Shown here one piece after another: positions 1 to 12,881 of a DNA stretch of 64,000 nucleotides. Numbering within the stretch: the stretch's first letter is position 1; each line of letters starts with the position of its first letter. The notes below the pieces were generated by a model, which saw only the letters and a list, made by a program, of their open reading frames with translations, was not told the DNA's origin and ran no database searches. A program made the position numbers and the translations under genes. Origin of the DNA: Sitta carolinensis (taxonomy: Eukaryota; Chordata; Aves; Passeriformes; Sittidae); contig JAVUNC010000005.1 of the NCBI GenBank assembly GCA_032173965.1, forward strand, positions 45,742,501 to 45,806,500, given 5' to 3'.

Positions 1-3000
1 AATATGGCAACTCCCAGATTTCATTTAATCTCATTGGCTAGCTGTTATGGACGTGCTAGTCACTAAAAATAAATGAGAAAAAGTCATTTGAGGAAAATTG
101 CATGCTTCTGCTTCCACTCGGCTTTGAAACACGTGGCAGTATGATGGCACAGACTTGCCATAATTTTCAAAGCCTCCTGTTAGTTAACAGATGTGGTACC
201 ATAGCTTTAATTATACATCTCTTGGAATTTAGTGTCCATAGATACTTTACAATAATTTATGACCCTCAGAATTGATTGTAATTGGAAAGAAATAGGACTC
301 ATATTTATACGCTCTGGGACCATCAACAGAAACAGTTGCAGTGATTCCTGGGGACTTTGGATCATCCCCTTCACACTTTTGCTGCTTCCTTCTTGATTGT
401 GCAAATTCCTCCTGCTGCTGTTTGTGCATGTAATTCACAGGACAAAAACACTGGAAGAAAACTGTTTTTCAAATGATTGAAAAGCTATCTAAGTGAACCT
501 GGAAGCAAAAACTGCTGCCTGAGTAACTTGCATTTTGCCCCATGTTTCCATCAAATGTCTTGACTGCAAACTGACTACTCCCTTTCAGTCTCCTGTCAAG
601 CCTTCCTACCCACCCCATTGCTTCTGACATGAGAGCTTTATATGTGCAAAACACCTCCTGGAAAGATCTAGTTTCTGTGATGTGGAAAGTTCTGTACAGG
701 ACTTCATTCTTACCTGCAAAAGAGTTAATGAAAATAGATAGGTTCTTGGCTTGAGCCCTGATCTGTCTATATTCTAGATCCATAACTTCCTTCTAGGCAT
801 GCTGAAAAGAAAATATTCTATAATGAAGGTTGTTAAACAAAGAATAATCCTGAATCACATTTCATAGATCTGAAATTAGAATTTGTAAGCTTAATACTTT
901 CCAAAAATGTGCCTTATTGGGTAAATATTGATATTGAAATCTTGACCCAATTAAGACATAGCTCTACCACTGGAATGGATTGAGGGGATATGCAGTTCAC
1001 CATTAAGGTAACTGGTATTGAAGGGCTAGTATACAGGCTAGCTTACAACTGAAAAGCTGAAATTACATTTTTGTTATTATTTTGATGGTACAGCATATAT
1101 AAGGATAGGAGAGATGGATTACTCTATTAGGTGCTTGGGGGTTTTTTTGTCTCTGATTTTTAGGTTAGTTGTGGAGGAAGTTTTCTCTGGGAGAACAATT
1201 AAAGACTCAAGTGATTTTTTTCTGTCCATATAAATAATCTGAAAAATTGGATAGTAGTAAATTAGAAAAGTTAACAAGAACACAAAGATGTTATCAACAC
1301 TGGAAAATTTCAGAGGCCTTGAAATGAGTAGAGTGGTAACAGATGAAATTTAGGTATGTAATGTACAGTGATGCATTCTGAAAAAACCTCTGGAATTCTT
1401 TGTGTGCATTGCTGAGCCCTGGATCAGAGAGAACTGCTGTCACTGAAGTAAGCTATATGAAATTTCTGTTCTTTACATTGTGACAGAAGAAAAGAAACAA
1501 ATTCGTTCCTCAAACAAATATATGGTCCAAATTGAAGGGAGTGATAAAGGTATCTCTACACATTTTTCATCTCCTAAAGGTCATGATGATCCAGGCAAGT
1601 TGAATTACATATTAGAATAAATGTGGAACTGCTCTGAATATGGCACCTAGGAAAGCCTTCAAAGACCTTCTTGCTGGCATCGTTTGTTTCCATAGCATTT
1701 AACTGAGTGGTATCTGAGCAGAAACTAAAAAGAGAAATATGCAAACTATGGGGTCAGAAGACATGACATTTTAAGTCGATCCTGATGCAATTTACAGCGC
1801 AACAGCCTGCACTTATGGAGTACCAGCTGTGTTGCAAAGAGCAAAAATGAAATATCAAGGCTGTTTCTCCATGTTTAAACCAATACATATCAAAGTAATG
1901 TCAACATCATTAATTTATTTTTAAAATCCGGCTCGGATGCCTTTTCCTTACTTTTCAGAGATGGGTTGCCTCCCATCATGGACAGTCTTCTTTATGCACA
2001 CACTGAACTCTGCTTGGGTCTTCATCTAGGATGAAGGTGATTGATTTCTAGATCAAAAAGAATACTATGTTTTGCACTGTTAGACTGAAGGGCTCAACAG
2101 GATAGGAGAGTAATTTTGCCATTAATGCTTGTCAGCTAGAGGGGTGGACTGAGGAAACATTCATCCTTGAGTGTAAAAAATAAAGCTTGATGAAGGTTAG
2201 GTGGACTTCACTAGTTTGAACTATGTACATGGAGGAAAATAGGTCACCCATATTTAGTGGAAGTAAGCTCAAATGTGAGTTTGCATTTTTGGAGGTGCAG
2301 ACACAGACTGACTTCCTAGATGTCAGGAAAATAATCAGGCCAAAGGTTTCATTTAAACTCTTAAGTCAGGTCTTAAAAAGCTGTTTGCAGTGTGTTTTTT
2401 TTACAATCAGACCTGCTGCCCTTGTCAGAACTGCACATGTTAGTGTTAGCTTGCCATTTCTTTAGCATGTGAATTAGAGACTGTTGAATGACAGAAGAAT
2501 AAAAACAAAATGACAATTCTTGGCTTCTTATACAGAGCTGGTAAATGAAAATAGTCACTGCAGGTCAGTATCTTCCATCAGAGCATGAGCTCAGGCCAGA
2601 GAGATATTTCCCACACTGGAAATTTTTACTAACAGCTTGAAAACTGCTAATTTTGTGCAGTCCAGACCAAGTGTCCTCCAGTGCACCCAGTGCTAGAGAC
2701 AGTCCAAGGTCTTTCCATTCTCACTGAGAAAATTTGGCCAACAATATTCTCTGGTATCATAGAGGAGCCAGCAGTGCTGGCTCACTGCACTTATTTTTTT
2801 GATAGATCAGAAGCTGAATCATTAAGGTGAAAGTGAGTTTCCAGCAGCAGCTATTTTCAAATTGAGTGGACATGCAAGTTTAAGTTGTCTACAAAATCTC
2901 TGAAACACAAGCATATCATCTTGCCTCATTCTTTAAAACCAATCTTGCAAATAATCCCCTGAAGTCTCAGCCTACAGACACAGGACAATACACGAGCCTG

Positions 3001-3738
3001 CTCCTCCTCTCCAAACGAGCTCAGCAGGTTTTTGTGTGCTTGAAATATTCTCTAACACATAAATAAAGGTTTGGTTGTGTTTGGGAGGAGGAAAATTGCT
3101 AATTAATATGTAGCAAAATGGAACTTTCTGGCTACTTTGCAGCTAGTTTTTGAGCAATATGTCTCATAAATTAGGATCAATTCAGACTACTTTCCTCAAA
3201 CCAAGATGATGGACCTTTCTTGCCCTTCACTTTCCACTGCAGTAGAATCATGAAATTAGTTTTCCAGGAACTGAGCTTAAAAAATAAGTAATCAAATGAA
3301 AATAAACTTATTGGAGAATAATTTCTTAGAACTAATTTAAGCTCTAATAATTTTTGCTGTTATACAAGCTTTAGGGGTAAAATTTATTTAAATGCAATTA
3401 TTTGGGCAGTAAAGTCAAACAGCCAAAATCAAAGCACACCATCAATTTCCCAAATACAAAAACTAGCTTTCTAAAAGTATCTCGGTGTTTCCTTCATAAG
3501 GTCTCCACTTATCTAACTATAAACTGTGGTTATTGAATTTTTAAATTAATGTTTTGAGCTCATTACTGAGGCAGATCCCCCAGCGTGGATTTAGAAGCTT
3601 AGTTGAAGGCTTTTTCTCCTATTTAAGCTACTCTTCAGATATGATAGAAATTATTTTTTTCTACTAATGAACAAGATGAAGTAGATTATTCTAATTAACA
3701 GGTAACTTTGCTGTTTTTTGGGGTTCTTTTTTGAACAG
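1..3738 (+). other. ANO4: ANO4 intron (partial, 5' end outside window)
   Basis: Intronic sequence ending in the acceptor ttttttgaacag at 3738. I could not find the preceding ANO4 exon (expected to end with a Leu-Ile-Arg codon series), so it probably lies upstream. AT-rich, no clear interspersed repeat. A possible antisense exon pair lies at about 206-801 and is listed separately. Confidence 0.7.
206..801 (-). other. Candidate antisense two-exon transcript inside ANO4 intron
   Basis: On the minus strand, a pyrimidine-rich acceptor (ttttcttttcag) at 802-803 opens an 88-nt segment, 801-714, that ends at a consensus donor, gtaaga, at 713-708. After 263 nt a second good acceptor (tttcttccag) at 451-452 opens a terminal segment with an open frame to a TAA at 247-249 and an ATTAAA poly(A) hexamer at 206-211. 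The open frame of the last segment reads about 66 codons and contains NYMHKQQQEEFAQ, which I do not recognise. The first segment has stops in two frames. Joining the segments in its open frame gives only about 50 codons. It may be a non-coding RNA, a remnant, or chance. Confidence 0.25.
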
Positions 3739-3873
3739 ACGGTACTTTGGTGAGAAAATTGGGCTGTACTTTGCCTGGTTAGGCTGGTACACAGGGATGC
3801 TCTTCCCAGCTGCCTTCATTGGATTGTTTGTCTTTTTGTATGGAGTCACCACTTTGAACCACTGCCAAGTCAG
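3739..3873 (+). CDS. ANO4: ANO4 exon: transmembrane helix 1
   Basis: 135 nt. The first base completes a codon begun in the previous exon, then the frame reads [13 protein letters not shown] and continues to [10 protein letters not shown], leaving two bases (AG) for the next exon. It encodes the conserved [11 protein letters not shown] entry and most of TMEM16 helix 1, with a hydrophobic run of about 25 residues, then the start of the first extracellular loop. Borders are ttgaacag/acgg and gtcag/gtaacg. The LNHCQ stretch has a cysteine where I recall serine in mammalian ANO4. Confidence 0.95.
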
Positions 3874-4619
3874 GTAACGTGGGAACTTTTCTAAAGAAAT
3901 TGCAACTGTGGGTTATTATGAATAATTTGAGAGATTCTCCCACAAGCTGTTAATTATTTCATTTTGAACTGTTGAATGAGCAGTTAAGAAAATCTGCTTA
4001 GTTGTCGTAAGGTACCCAGTATCAAACTTCCCATGTTTTATGCTCCTGAACTGGGATGAAAGGGAATGATTCTTGCCCAGTTACAGTTGTTAGTGGTGCT
4101 GGCAACTCAGAACCAAGTAGGGAAAAAGTATACCCCTTCATTAGTCTATTAGAGGACAGCATAAGAGTGGGGAATTTTTGCTCTCTATAAGGCCTTTCCC
4201 AAAAATCCACCTCAGAGAGGCATTCCTCAGATGAGGAAACCCCTGGACCTGCTGCTGACTGCTGTGTCTATAAGTTTTTGGGCACTTAAGTCACAAGAAT
4301 TACTTTGTCTGTAGTTATCCTCACCCTCCTCCTACCAAATGTCACTCTGACTCAAGGAGAAGCTGGAAATGGTAAAGAGGTACTGCTAGGTTGTCCCTGG
4401 AGAACTGCACTCTGCAGTTATGACTGTAAACTCTGTAGTCTTAAAGAGTCAACAAATATTAATTATACACATGCAGTTATCAACATCTTGGCTTCAGTTA
4501 CAGATCAGTTTTGTTCAATAAGTAACTGAATATTAGCAAAGCCTATTAATGCAGACAGATTGTTGTGCAGATTGTTGTGGTAATCAAGCTATTAATTGTT
4601 GTCTCTTCTATTTTTCCAG
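3874..4619 (+). other. ANO4: ANO4 intron, 746 bp
   Basis: Donor gtaacg, acceptor tttttccag. Contains a perfect tandem pair of the 12-mer cagattgttgtg at 4556-4579, 40 nt before the next exon. Nothing else supported. Confidence 0.85.
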
Positions 4620-4716
4620 TAAAGAAGTCTGCCAAGCTACAGATATCATAATGTGTCCTATATGTGATAAATACTGCCCCTTCATGAGGTTGTCGGACAG
4701 CTGCATTTATGCCAAG
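4620..4716 (+). CDS. ANO4: ANO4 exon: cysteine-rich first extracellular loop
   Basis: 97 nt. The first base completes a Ser codon, then 32 codons from [12 protein letters not shown] to SDSCIYAK. It holds five cysteines (C4, C12, C15, C19 and C28 of the exon) in the spacing typical of the disulfide-bonded loop between helices 1 and 2 of ANO3/ANO4. [13 protein letters not shown] separates it from ANO3. Borders tttttccag/taaag and gccaag/gtatgt. Confidence 0.95.
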
Positions 4717-5226
4717 GTATGTTTTAGGCTGTGCAAATAGAGATACTTCCTGGTAAAAGCATGAATTTTGCCTTTTGTCTGTAGTGAGCGTGGGTAGATG
4801 AAATCTTGAAGGGACAGATCAAGTTCAGCCAACACTAACGTTGTCCTTCCCCAGTACTTACTTTGGGTTGTAAAACATTTGAATGCAATTTGCACTTAGA
4901 GATTCCACAGTCTCAGAGGTGTTGTCACTCAAGCCATGTCTTACAGTGTCCTTGACATCAGCTTTCATCTTCTCATCCATCCTCTCCATGTGGTGCCATA
5001 AAATTAATGCTTTGGGTCGGAAATGATGCTCATGTTGGCAGGGGTCAGTCCCAGGCCAGGCTGGCAAATTGTCCTGTCAATTCATAGGTGCATTTCACAT
5101 GTCAAGGGAAGGATTGTCAGGATTATCAGGCCAGCTAAGCTCCTGATCACATTAATTTTAGTAGGTGAAAATAGAAAATAAAGGCCTATTATCACAAATT
5201 GATCACATTATTAATATATCTCTCAG
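4717..5226 (+). other. ANO4: ANO4 intron, 510 bp
   Basis: Donor gtatgt, acceptor atatctctcag. Slightly more GC-rich in 4900-5090 than its neighbours. No identified repeat or gene. Confidence 0.85.
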
Positions 5227-5287
5227 GTAACCCACCTTTTTGACAACGGAGCTACTGTCTTTTTTGCTGTTTTCATGGCAGTGTGGG
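5227..5287 (+). CDS. ANO4: ANO4 exon: start of helix 2
   Basis: 61 nt, 20 codons plus one base. It reads VTHLFDNGATVFFAVFMAVW, the well-conserved FDNGAT motif followed by the first half of transmembrane helix 2. Borders tctcag/gtaacc and tgtggg/gtaag. The last base joins the next exon to make an Ala codon. Confidence 0.95.
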
Positions 5288-8200
5288 GTAAGTTTTCATT
5301 TTGATATTAAGTAATTGCACCATCTTTTTCTTAAAGAATATGATGCAACATAAGCCTTTATATTTTCCAGCACACTTTTTATCTGACATTAAGAAAAAGA
5401 ATATAGGGTTGAGATTTTTCTGTTTCTGCAAAAGGAATATGGAATTGGTTGAATCAAGCTTTTATTTGATAATAATTTTAATTAAAACAAACCCACGAAT
5501 GCAGTTATGTAGTGTCTATGTAGTTTATATATATATATATAATTCTGTGGGAATTTCTAACCATTTTAAAATCCATTGGTACTAAGCTCTTCTTCTGTTA
5601 CTGCTCAGGGCTTCTCCTAGCTTAGGGCAGCTCAGTTTAGTGTCAATATTAAAATGAAGAAGCATATTTTTTCCCCACCTTGCAGAAAGGCAGTAAAACT
5701 TACATCCATGTAAGCTGGTTGCAGTTAAAGCAAAACTCTGATGAAATAAATAAAAGATTTCATTGAATGGCAAATAGATCCGAGAGTGGTCTAACTGTTG
5801 CCATGGAGGCTGAATTTTGCCCATAGAAATGTTCTATTTTTGGCTCAACTATTTTTCCTGCTATGTCATGTAGGCAGAATTGAAGGCAAGAGGAACCAGT
5901 AATTTCTGATAACACAAAAAATTATTTCAAACAATCCCTAAACATGCCCAGGCTCTTAGCTGCTACCGAGCCATTTTGAGAAAAGGTTAACAACTGTAGA
6001 AAATGGCTTAATGAGGTGACTCAAAAACAGCATCCAAGTCCTTGAACCATCCAGATTTAGTCATTGTTCTGCTCTTACTCACACATCTCCAACTGCTTTG
6101 GAAGGGTGTCCAAGTAATTCTTATAATCTTAAATTTAAACTGCAGATCTCTACTGAACCACAAGAAACATCCAGGAAGTAACATGAGAGCCACCCGAACA
6201 ACATAGATTAGCCTACCTGTCTATCCCAGTCCCTTCCTCCAAAATTCCAGTTTTGTCTTAGTTAACTAATTAAATTAGATCATATACCAATCAAGCCTAT
6301 TTATGACATTTCATGTAATACTGAAAATATTCAAATATTGCAAATCCAATAGCAGTGCTTTCAGAGAACAGCTGTGCTGTGCATGGCTTCTGTGCCTTAG
6401 CAGTCCCCAGATCCAGGGCTGAAGGAAAAGAAGCTCTAGGGAAGAGGAATCCCTCACAGAGGTAACCGTGCCCAGTCCTGCCTTGTGGTTGCTGCTGTTG
6501 AGAAGACTGAGGAGGCTGAACATGCCTGCCTACAAAATGTTGGAGGCCCTCTCTCTTTCCTCGACAGGAGCTGCATCTCACTCTGGTTAGCCTCTCCTTC
6601 CTCACCCTCCTTCAGTATCACTGTCAGACTCCCAGACCTAGTTCCCTCTGGGAATCTCCACACCAGCCTGCCAGGACTGAGCAATGCACTGCCCACCCAT
6701 GCATCTACAGCACCTAAGTCCACAGTGAGATAAGAAAAAATACAGTAGAAACTGTCCCTGGATGATTTGGCAACTGGAGAAGAGACTCTAGGACAGCAGC
6801 TGGGGTGGGAGCTTTCCCCACCACTTCTGTTGGCTTTCACTGTGACTGCCAAGAGAGAGGGAGGGGCAGCACCAGCAAGAGCTGTGAGTGTAGGGTATGG
6901 TTTGGGATTACCCAGATCCTGGCTCCACACAAACCCTACCTTCTTAAAGAAGGGTTTGCAAAGAAAACAGTGAGATTGTGGAGATATTTTCCATGCAGAT
7001 AGGGCTAAAGCAATATTCAAATAAGGGAAGTCATACTTTCCAGGGATTTTCTGGTACTGTATTTAGGAGTTGGCTTGCTGCCTGTGTTAAATGGGTTTTC
7101 AGAAGGCCTATTGGCAGCTGCAGGCATTGCCATCATCTCAGTAAATCATAGAGGAAGAGAAGAATTAATGATAGCAGTTTGATTGTGGAAATGTTTTTTC
7201 TGTCAGCAGGAAACAACCAGCGAGCACATAAAATATTGGCTGTGAAAAGTTCAGCCTTCCAGATGATCCAGTTTGACAGACACTGACATATTAAATAATT
7301 ATGGCAGTGCTTTCATAAAAAGAGAACAAAAGCAAAAAACAAAAAAGAGGCAGCTAAAACTGTGTTACCCCATTAGCCAGAGTTTACACAATGTTTTATT
7401 AGTATCTGAGTTAGATGCTAATCTTTAGATCCTAATGGATCCCATTAAACTCCCATCTTGAGAGAGAAGCTTCAGCCATTTGCTTGGGAGTTTCAAAACC
7501 AGGTGTGGCCGTTGGTCTTTTCATGAAGAGTTGATCTGTGTGGTGCTTTCATCCTTTTGCTCTAAAGACATCCTCAGTTGATGAATTAAGTGGTTTGCTC
7601 CCATTTTAGATATAAATAAAATGCATCTCCAAGTGATGAGCAAACTGCTGTGGCCAGGCTGCAGAGAGGAATTACCAGGACAAGCATCAGCAGGGGGTGC
7701 TTGATTTGTAGAGCAGCAATGAGCCTGACTGAAAGACTCTGAAGCTCAGGGACCCATCTTTTATAATACTTCATTATGGCATAAGTGAGACCCATCAAAG
7801 TAAGGCTGGAATTGTTAAGTGTACCAGGGGATACTGGAGTAGTAGTACACTTTTCCTCAAAAAATATATTGACCCTTCAGCTCACTTATTTAACTTCTGC
7901 CTGGTGTAAACAAAAAAGTAAAAGTAATTGATAAAATAGAAAAAAAGTGTGATACTTACTAAAGTATACATGACAGCCATATGGCTTAAGGAAACTTTCA
8001 TTTTTAACAGATTTATCAAAGGACAAAAGGCAGTCTCCCTTCAGTGCACTTAAGGAATTAATTTTTATTTTGTATAAGTTTTTCTGTATTGAAGCTTCTG
8101 TTGAAAGGAAATACCCTTTCAAACAGATTGAAGCGATAAATCTTCGTGGTTTATAGGAAAAAATAAGTCCTTGTAATCACTAATGTTTTCAAATTTTTTT

Positions 8201-8459
8201 TTTTTCATTGGTGAACTGTTTGTCATTGATGCTCGCTGAGATGTGATCATCTCAGAAGCTGGAAAATAATTTTTCTTGATGACATTTTCCAGATGTTCAA
8301 AGCTTTCAAAAATAGGGAAGCAATATCATATTTTGTGTTTCTGTACTAGGGAGAAACACCTCCACTTTGTTCTTTATGAATGCCTTGAGAAATGTTTGGC
8401 TTGATGATAAAGCAGCTCCGTATCTAGGAAAAGTTCCTCTCTTTTTACTAGCTAAATTA

Positions 8460-8495
8460 GAAAGAAAGAAGAAAGAAAGACAGAAAAATAGAGAA
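8460..8495. repeat. GAAA-rich simple repeat
   Basis: Imperfect purine tract built from gaaa and gaaagaa units within an ANO4 intron. Low complexity, no gene content. Confidence 0.7.
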
Positions 8496-11400
8496 AGATG
8501 TTAATTAAAAAAAATGTTGACATTTAAAGTGAAGGAAAAAGTAATTCTTATTAAAAAAATCTAGGTAAATTTGACACTCAATTGATTCCAGCGCATTTCA
8601 GTCTGATGGAATTGTAGATTTTGGTTTTCCAGCTGAGGTACTGGAGAAGCCTATTGCAAAGCTGTTACTGCCTAGATGTTTCCTGAAACTCTGTAGGAAA
8701 ATTCTGTAACTGTTCAATAGGAAAGTCCAGCAATTTATAATTTCTAAAGCCGTGCTGAAGACAGGGTAGGCTGGTGGTAGTTTCTCTGTGTACACCTTTG
8801 GGGGACTAAGGGATGCAAGAAAAATACTTTTTGAAATTTCTTCCTGTGTAGCATGTTTCCTTTGATAAAGGAAGTAGCTTTAGAACACTGGCTGAAAGGC
8901 AAAACTGGTAGGGGAAAAAGGCCTGGCATAAAGAATTTAACATTTTCAAGCAATAAGGAATACCAGCATAAAACAATTTTTCTGTGAGTATCTGTTAGTC
9001 TAATAAAAGATATTACTTTCTTACAAATCTTGCCTCTAGCATAAAACATTGACATTGATCTTCTCTCCAAGGAGATAGAATTTAAGGATGTTCTTCAGCA
9101 ATGCTGCTGGTGTATAGAATATATTCTGAGAGTCAGGATGGATATATTAAATGGTGCTCTGAAAAGCAATAGAGAGAGGATTTCTGAGAGAAGGTCAGGG
9201 TAAAGCTTTTTCCTACAAGAGGCCATTTGCATTACAAGATAAGATCACAACTTGTTACAAAAGCATCTGAGGAAATGATGTTGAGACAGCTGTTTGTACA
9301 AGTGGGTATTGAGGACCCAGCTGCAAGGTTGAGTTCTGAAGTAGGACAAACATAGTACAGGAAAAGCTAGTAAAAGATCTGGGAGGTAAGGCCAATGAGA
9401 AATGCAAAACTCCAAGCAGGAATTTTTGAGAGAACTCAGCATCTGGTTTACACAAATGGGAAAATACAACTGTGTCCTGTTGAATGTCAAAGTCAGAAAA
9501 GAATGCTGAAGTTTGTATAGGGTATTTGTAGATAAAATTTCAATTAGAAAATAAGCAGAGAAATTTGAAAATGCAGTACTTTTAGAAGACCTTAGTAGCA
9601 CATTCAACAAAGATATATCTGAGAGGTTCAGGGCTGGGACTCAAACACCTTCTGGAGTTCTGCTACCAGCAGCTTTTTGGAATGGAAACAAAATGGTCGA
9701 AATCAATCGGGATTCTTTCTCCTAGGTTTCCAAACCGTGCAGGACTACTTGTTTAGCCTGAAGAAAATAAATCAATGTGAGCTGATAGGAGAGAAGCAGT
9801 TCTATAGGAAAAAAATCAAGGAATGAACCATGTTTTGGTTCAGCAGCAGTGGAGCCTCATTAGCACTTACTAGTTTTGCTGAACACAGCCAATCATACTG
9901 CAATTATTACAAACATTTATAGAAACATTAGGCTCATGACTCTCTATTAGACTAAAATCAAAGGCGTTGTTACTCGGTACAACATAACATTACAACATAA
10001 TTCCAGTTTTCAGAAAAATAATTACATGATACATGAAAATGCCTTCAAACCAAATATCTCTTTCCTCACACATTCTTTTGATATCTTACCTTGTCTGCTT
10101 GTAGTGTTCGTTTCCTAAACATACTTTCACTGCACTGGCAAAGACAATAAAACATAATTCTTACTGTCTAAAAATTAACTTTTCCCAAACTGATGCCAGT
10201 GCTTAGTATCAAGTCCCATTTTTATCAATATGCTGCAATAGGGCAAGCAGACCATTAAGGAGATGCTTTTATGACTGGATATGAAATATACTGCCAGACT
10301 ATTGTGACGCTCTTACAACTGATACTATGCCAGCTCATGAACAAAGAGGTTTATGTTCTCTGGTTATTAAATTTGCTGCTTCTCAGTGAGCAACAAAGGA
10401 AAGAGCCAAACTTCACAGTGGGAGAGGAAGCCTGACAATTGATTTGTGTTAGTTTTAGGTAGTTTCTACATCCTTTACACAAAATAAATGTTTATAACCC
10501 CTGTAACTTTAAGTAGGCTGAGTATTAATCTTTGGATTATGAGCATATAATGTTATTTCCTTGATTGTTTTTTACCATCACAAAACGGAAGCACAGTTAT
10601 CACATCAAAGGAAGGATTTCCTCAAATCCTTTATATTCGATTGGTCTGTCAGTGCCCCAGGAAAGCCAATACCTTTGTGTCTGATCACTCTGTCAATGTC
10701 CTGTTTTGGTGACTCTCCACTGAGCTGCCCACTGGGTCAGAGGATGGTTTGACTGGGACACACACAAAGAGCAGAAGAGTGACCCCCTCCCACACTTTTA
10801 TTCAAGTGTGTTGCCCGCTGCTGGCAACTGCCAGCACCCTTGAAGGACTCACACCAACAGTTTAGGGGACAGAACTCTCTATTAATATACATGCTGTGAG
10901 TGGAAAAATGTGTCAGGTTAAAGTTCAAAGATTGACAGTGACAGTAGCTGACTGCAAAAATGTGTTCAAAGCAATATCCAGCCAAGCTCTAATTATCAAT
11001 CAAACCTAGCTCAAGATGATCATTCAGCAAGCATAAAATACAGTTATTACTCAACAGACAATCCTTTGGAGAAGGAAACAAGTTCAGCCCATTCCCTGAT
11101 CCCAGAAGTTATGACAGAGTCTTCTCTAACCTTTCCCAATTCTTAACTTACTTTTATACTATTTGTTTACATTTAGGTGGAGCTTGAGCAGCTCTAGTGA
11201 TACAAATCTTTGTTATTGATAGGTTTAAAATTCCCTCTTAAAGATATAGTCAATGAAACATAGAGTGCATGCCCAGTGAGGGCAGGTCATACTTGAAGGC
11301 AGGCTGGGATGGAGGTGTGTGTTAATATTACAGTTAGGTTTTAGTGAACCATGTTCATCTTAGGACAACAATTTCACCACAGTTGCTGGCTCAGCAACAA

Positions 11401-11818
11401 GACACCTTCTCTTATCTCCCTGGCTGATGGGTGCTATGCCCTTTATCAGCTGCAAGGTACCATGAAGTTCCCCTCCCTGCAAGGATTACATCAGATCCTG
11501 ACCTCTGTGTCTCCATTCTGCTCCACCCTCCATTCCATTCCCCTAAGCATGTGCTGAAGTTTGCAGATTGGGTATATGGGAAGTCATGGTGGAATAGGTT
11601 TCAGGCATGCTTCCTGCATTCCATCCAAGGAACAGCAATTGTATTTTACACTATAATTTCTGTAATGTTCTAACTTCACAATGTGACTATAACCTCCCAG
11701 CTTTCTGTAATTTTATGCGTAGTTCTCCATCTTGAACTCTATCAAAAAGGGCTGTACTACACAATGTTTAATCATCAGATGGAAATACCACACCCCATAT
11801 ACAAACTCAAGTAGTGTG

Positions 11819-11856
<38 letters not shown>
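11819..11856. repeat. Uninterrupted poly(A), 38 bases
   Basis: Thirty-eight consecutive adenines, by far the longest homopolymer in the window. No AATAAA lies just upstream, and I could not find a target duplication by comparing the flanks (gtagtgtg before, gggattgg after). A retroposed tail is therefore unproven. Confidence 0.9.
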
Positions 11857-11859
<3 letters not shown>

Positions 11860-12369
11860 ATTGGATTAAAAAGGTGTAAACCAGGAGTTCTCATTTCCCC
11901 AGTAGTACTCTACAGATTTTCAAATGCACTGGACTGTGCTTCCTCTGGATTCTGGTTTCTGTGTAACCTAAATGGTCTTTAAAGAAAGAAAGTTACTCAT
12001 TTATGTGCAATGGCCCCAAGAAACCTTTAGCTTCATCAGAAATCTGCTTTATTTAGCAGTGATGATTCACAGGAACAATTTTATTCTTTGAGAGTCCTCC
12101 CTTAGTTGGTTAGAAATTAAACATTCTCATTTAGCACTAAATGAAATCTCTAAAACCTCAATCATACTTGAAGCAAGAAAGCTAATCCTTAGAAAGCAAT
12201 GCTTTTTTGGAAGCAGTTTGATCATCAGCATGATTTGCTGTTCAAAGGAACCCATTTATGCAAAGAAATTAAAATAGTGTAACAGCTTCATTCAACAGCT
12301 CTGTGATAGTCATTAACATTTTCTTGATTTAAAAAAAAATTCTGCATCTTTTTTTTCTACTTGCTCTAG

Positions 12370-12452
12370 CCACTGTTTTTCTGGAGTTTTGGAAAAGAAG
12401 GCGAGCAGTGATTGCTTATGATTGGGACTTGATAGACTGGGAAGAAGAAGAG
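12370..12452 (+). CDS. ANO4: ANO4 exon: end of helix 2 and acidic cytosolic loop
   Basis: 83 nt. Two bases complete Ala, then [19 protein letters not shown] and onward to [15 protein letters not shown] marks the inner end of helix 2, and the Asp/Glu-rich segment begins the cytosolic loop between helices 2 and 3. Borders gctctag/ccact and gaagag/gtttgt. The donor lacks the usual A at +3 but is otherwise acceptable. Confidence 0.95.
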
Positions 12453-12865
12453 GTTTGTATAAAAACATGTACTCCTTAATCTTTAAAACAAAATTATTTG
12501 GTTGAAAATGTATGGGTTTATTTTGCATTTATTTTCAGTTCATTCTTTAAATCTTTATAAACTAAGAAGCAAGCATTTTTCTCCTCAGATATTTCCTCTG
12601 AAATATAATGAAACTTTCTCCAGGCCAAACTGGGGTTTTTTTCACACTTTTGTAAACCTAATTTACTTTGAGAGATTTCAAGGAGGAAGTGTACTATTGG
12701 ACAAATGCATTTTTATTTTGAAAGCTGGAAATTCTTGACAGCTCAGGGTACCATGAATTTTGGTGAATGAGCTGTTATCTCTTCTTTTAGTTTGTCACTG
12801 AGAATACTGATGGAAAGCCTTTTGAGGCTTGTACCAGCTTCTGTACATTCAGGTGCTGGTTATCT

Positions 12866-12881
12866 GAGAGAGAGAGAGAGG
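12866..12881. repeat. (GA)n microsatellite
   Basis: About eight GA units in an ANO4 intron. No other content. Confidence 0.8.

Larger units (their letters stand above)
5288..12369 (+). other. ANO4: ANO4 intron, 7.1 kb (largest in window)
   Basis: Donor gtaagt, acceptor ttgctctag. Contains a short (TA)n at 5525-5541, a GAAA-rich stretch near 8460-8495, and an uninterrupted A38 at 11819-11856. The segment 6300-7020 is relatively GC-rich, with open frames on both strands (longest 188 codons, minus strand) that I regard as chance. No exon found. Confidence 0.85.

Noticed and set aside
6454..7020. 188-codon open frame on the minus strand inside an ANO4 intron
   Set aside because: No recognisable domain, no splice or promoter context, and open frames overlap it on the other strand. 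The segment is simply GC-richer. A protein-level search or conservation test could overturn this.
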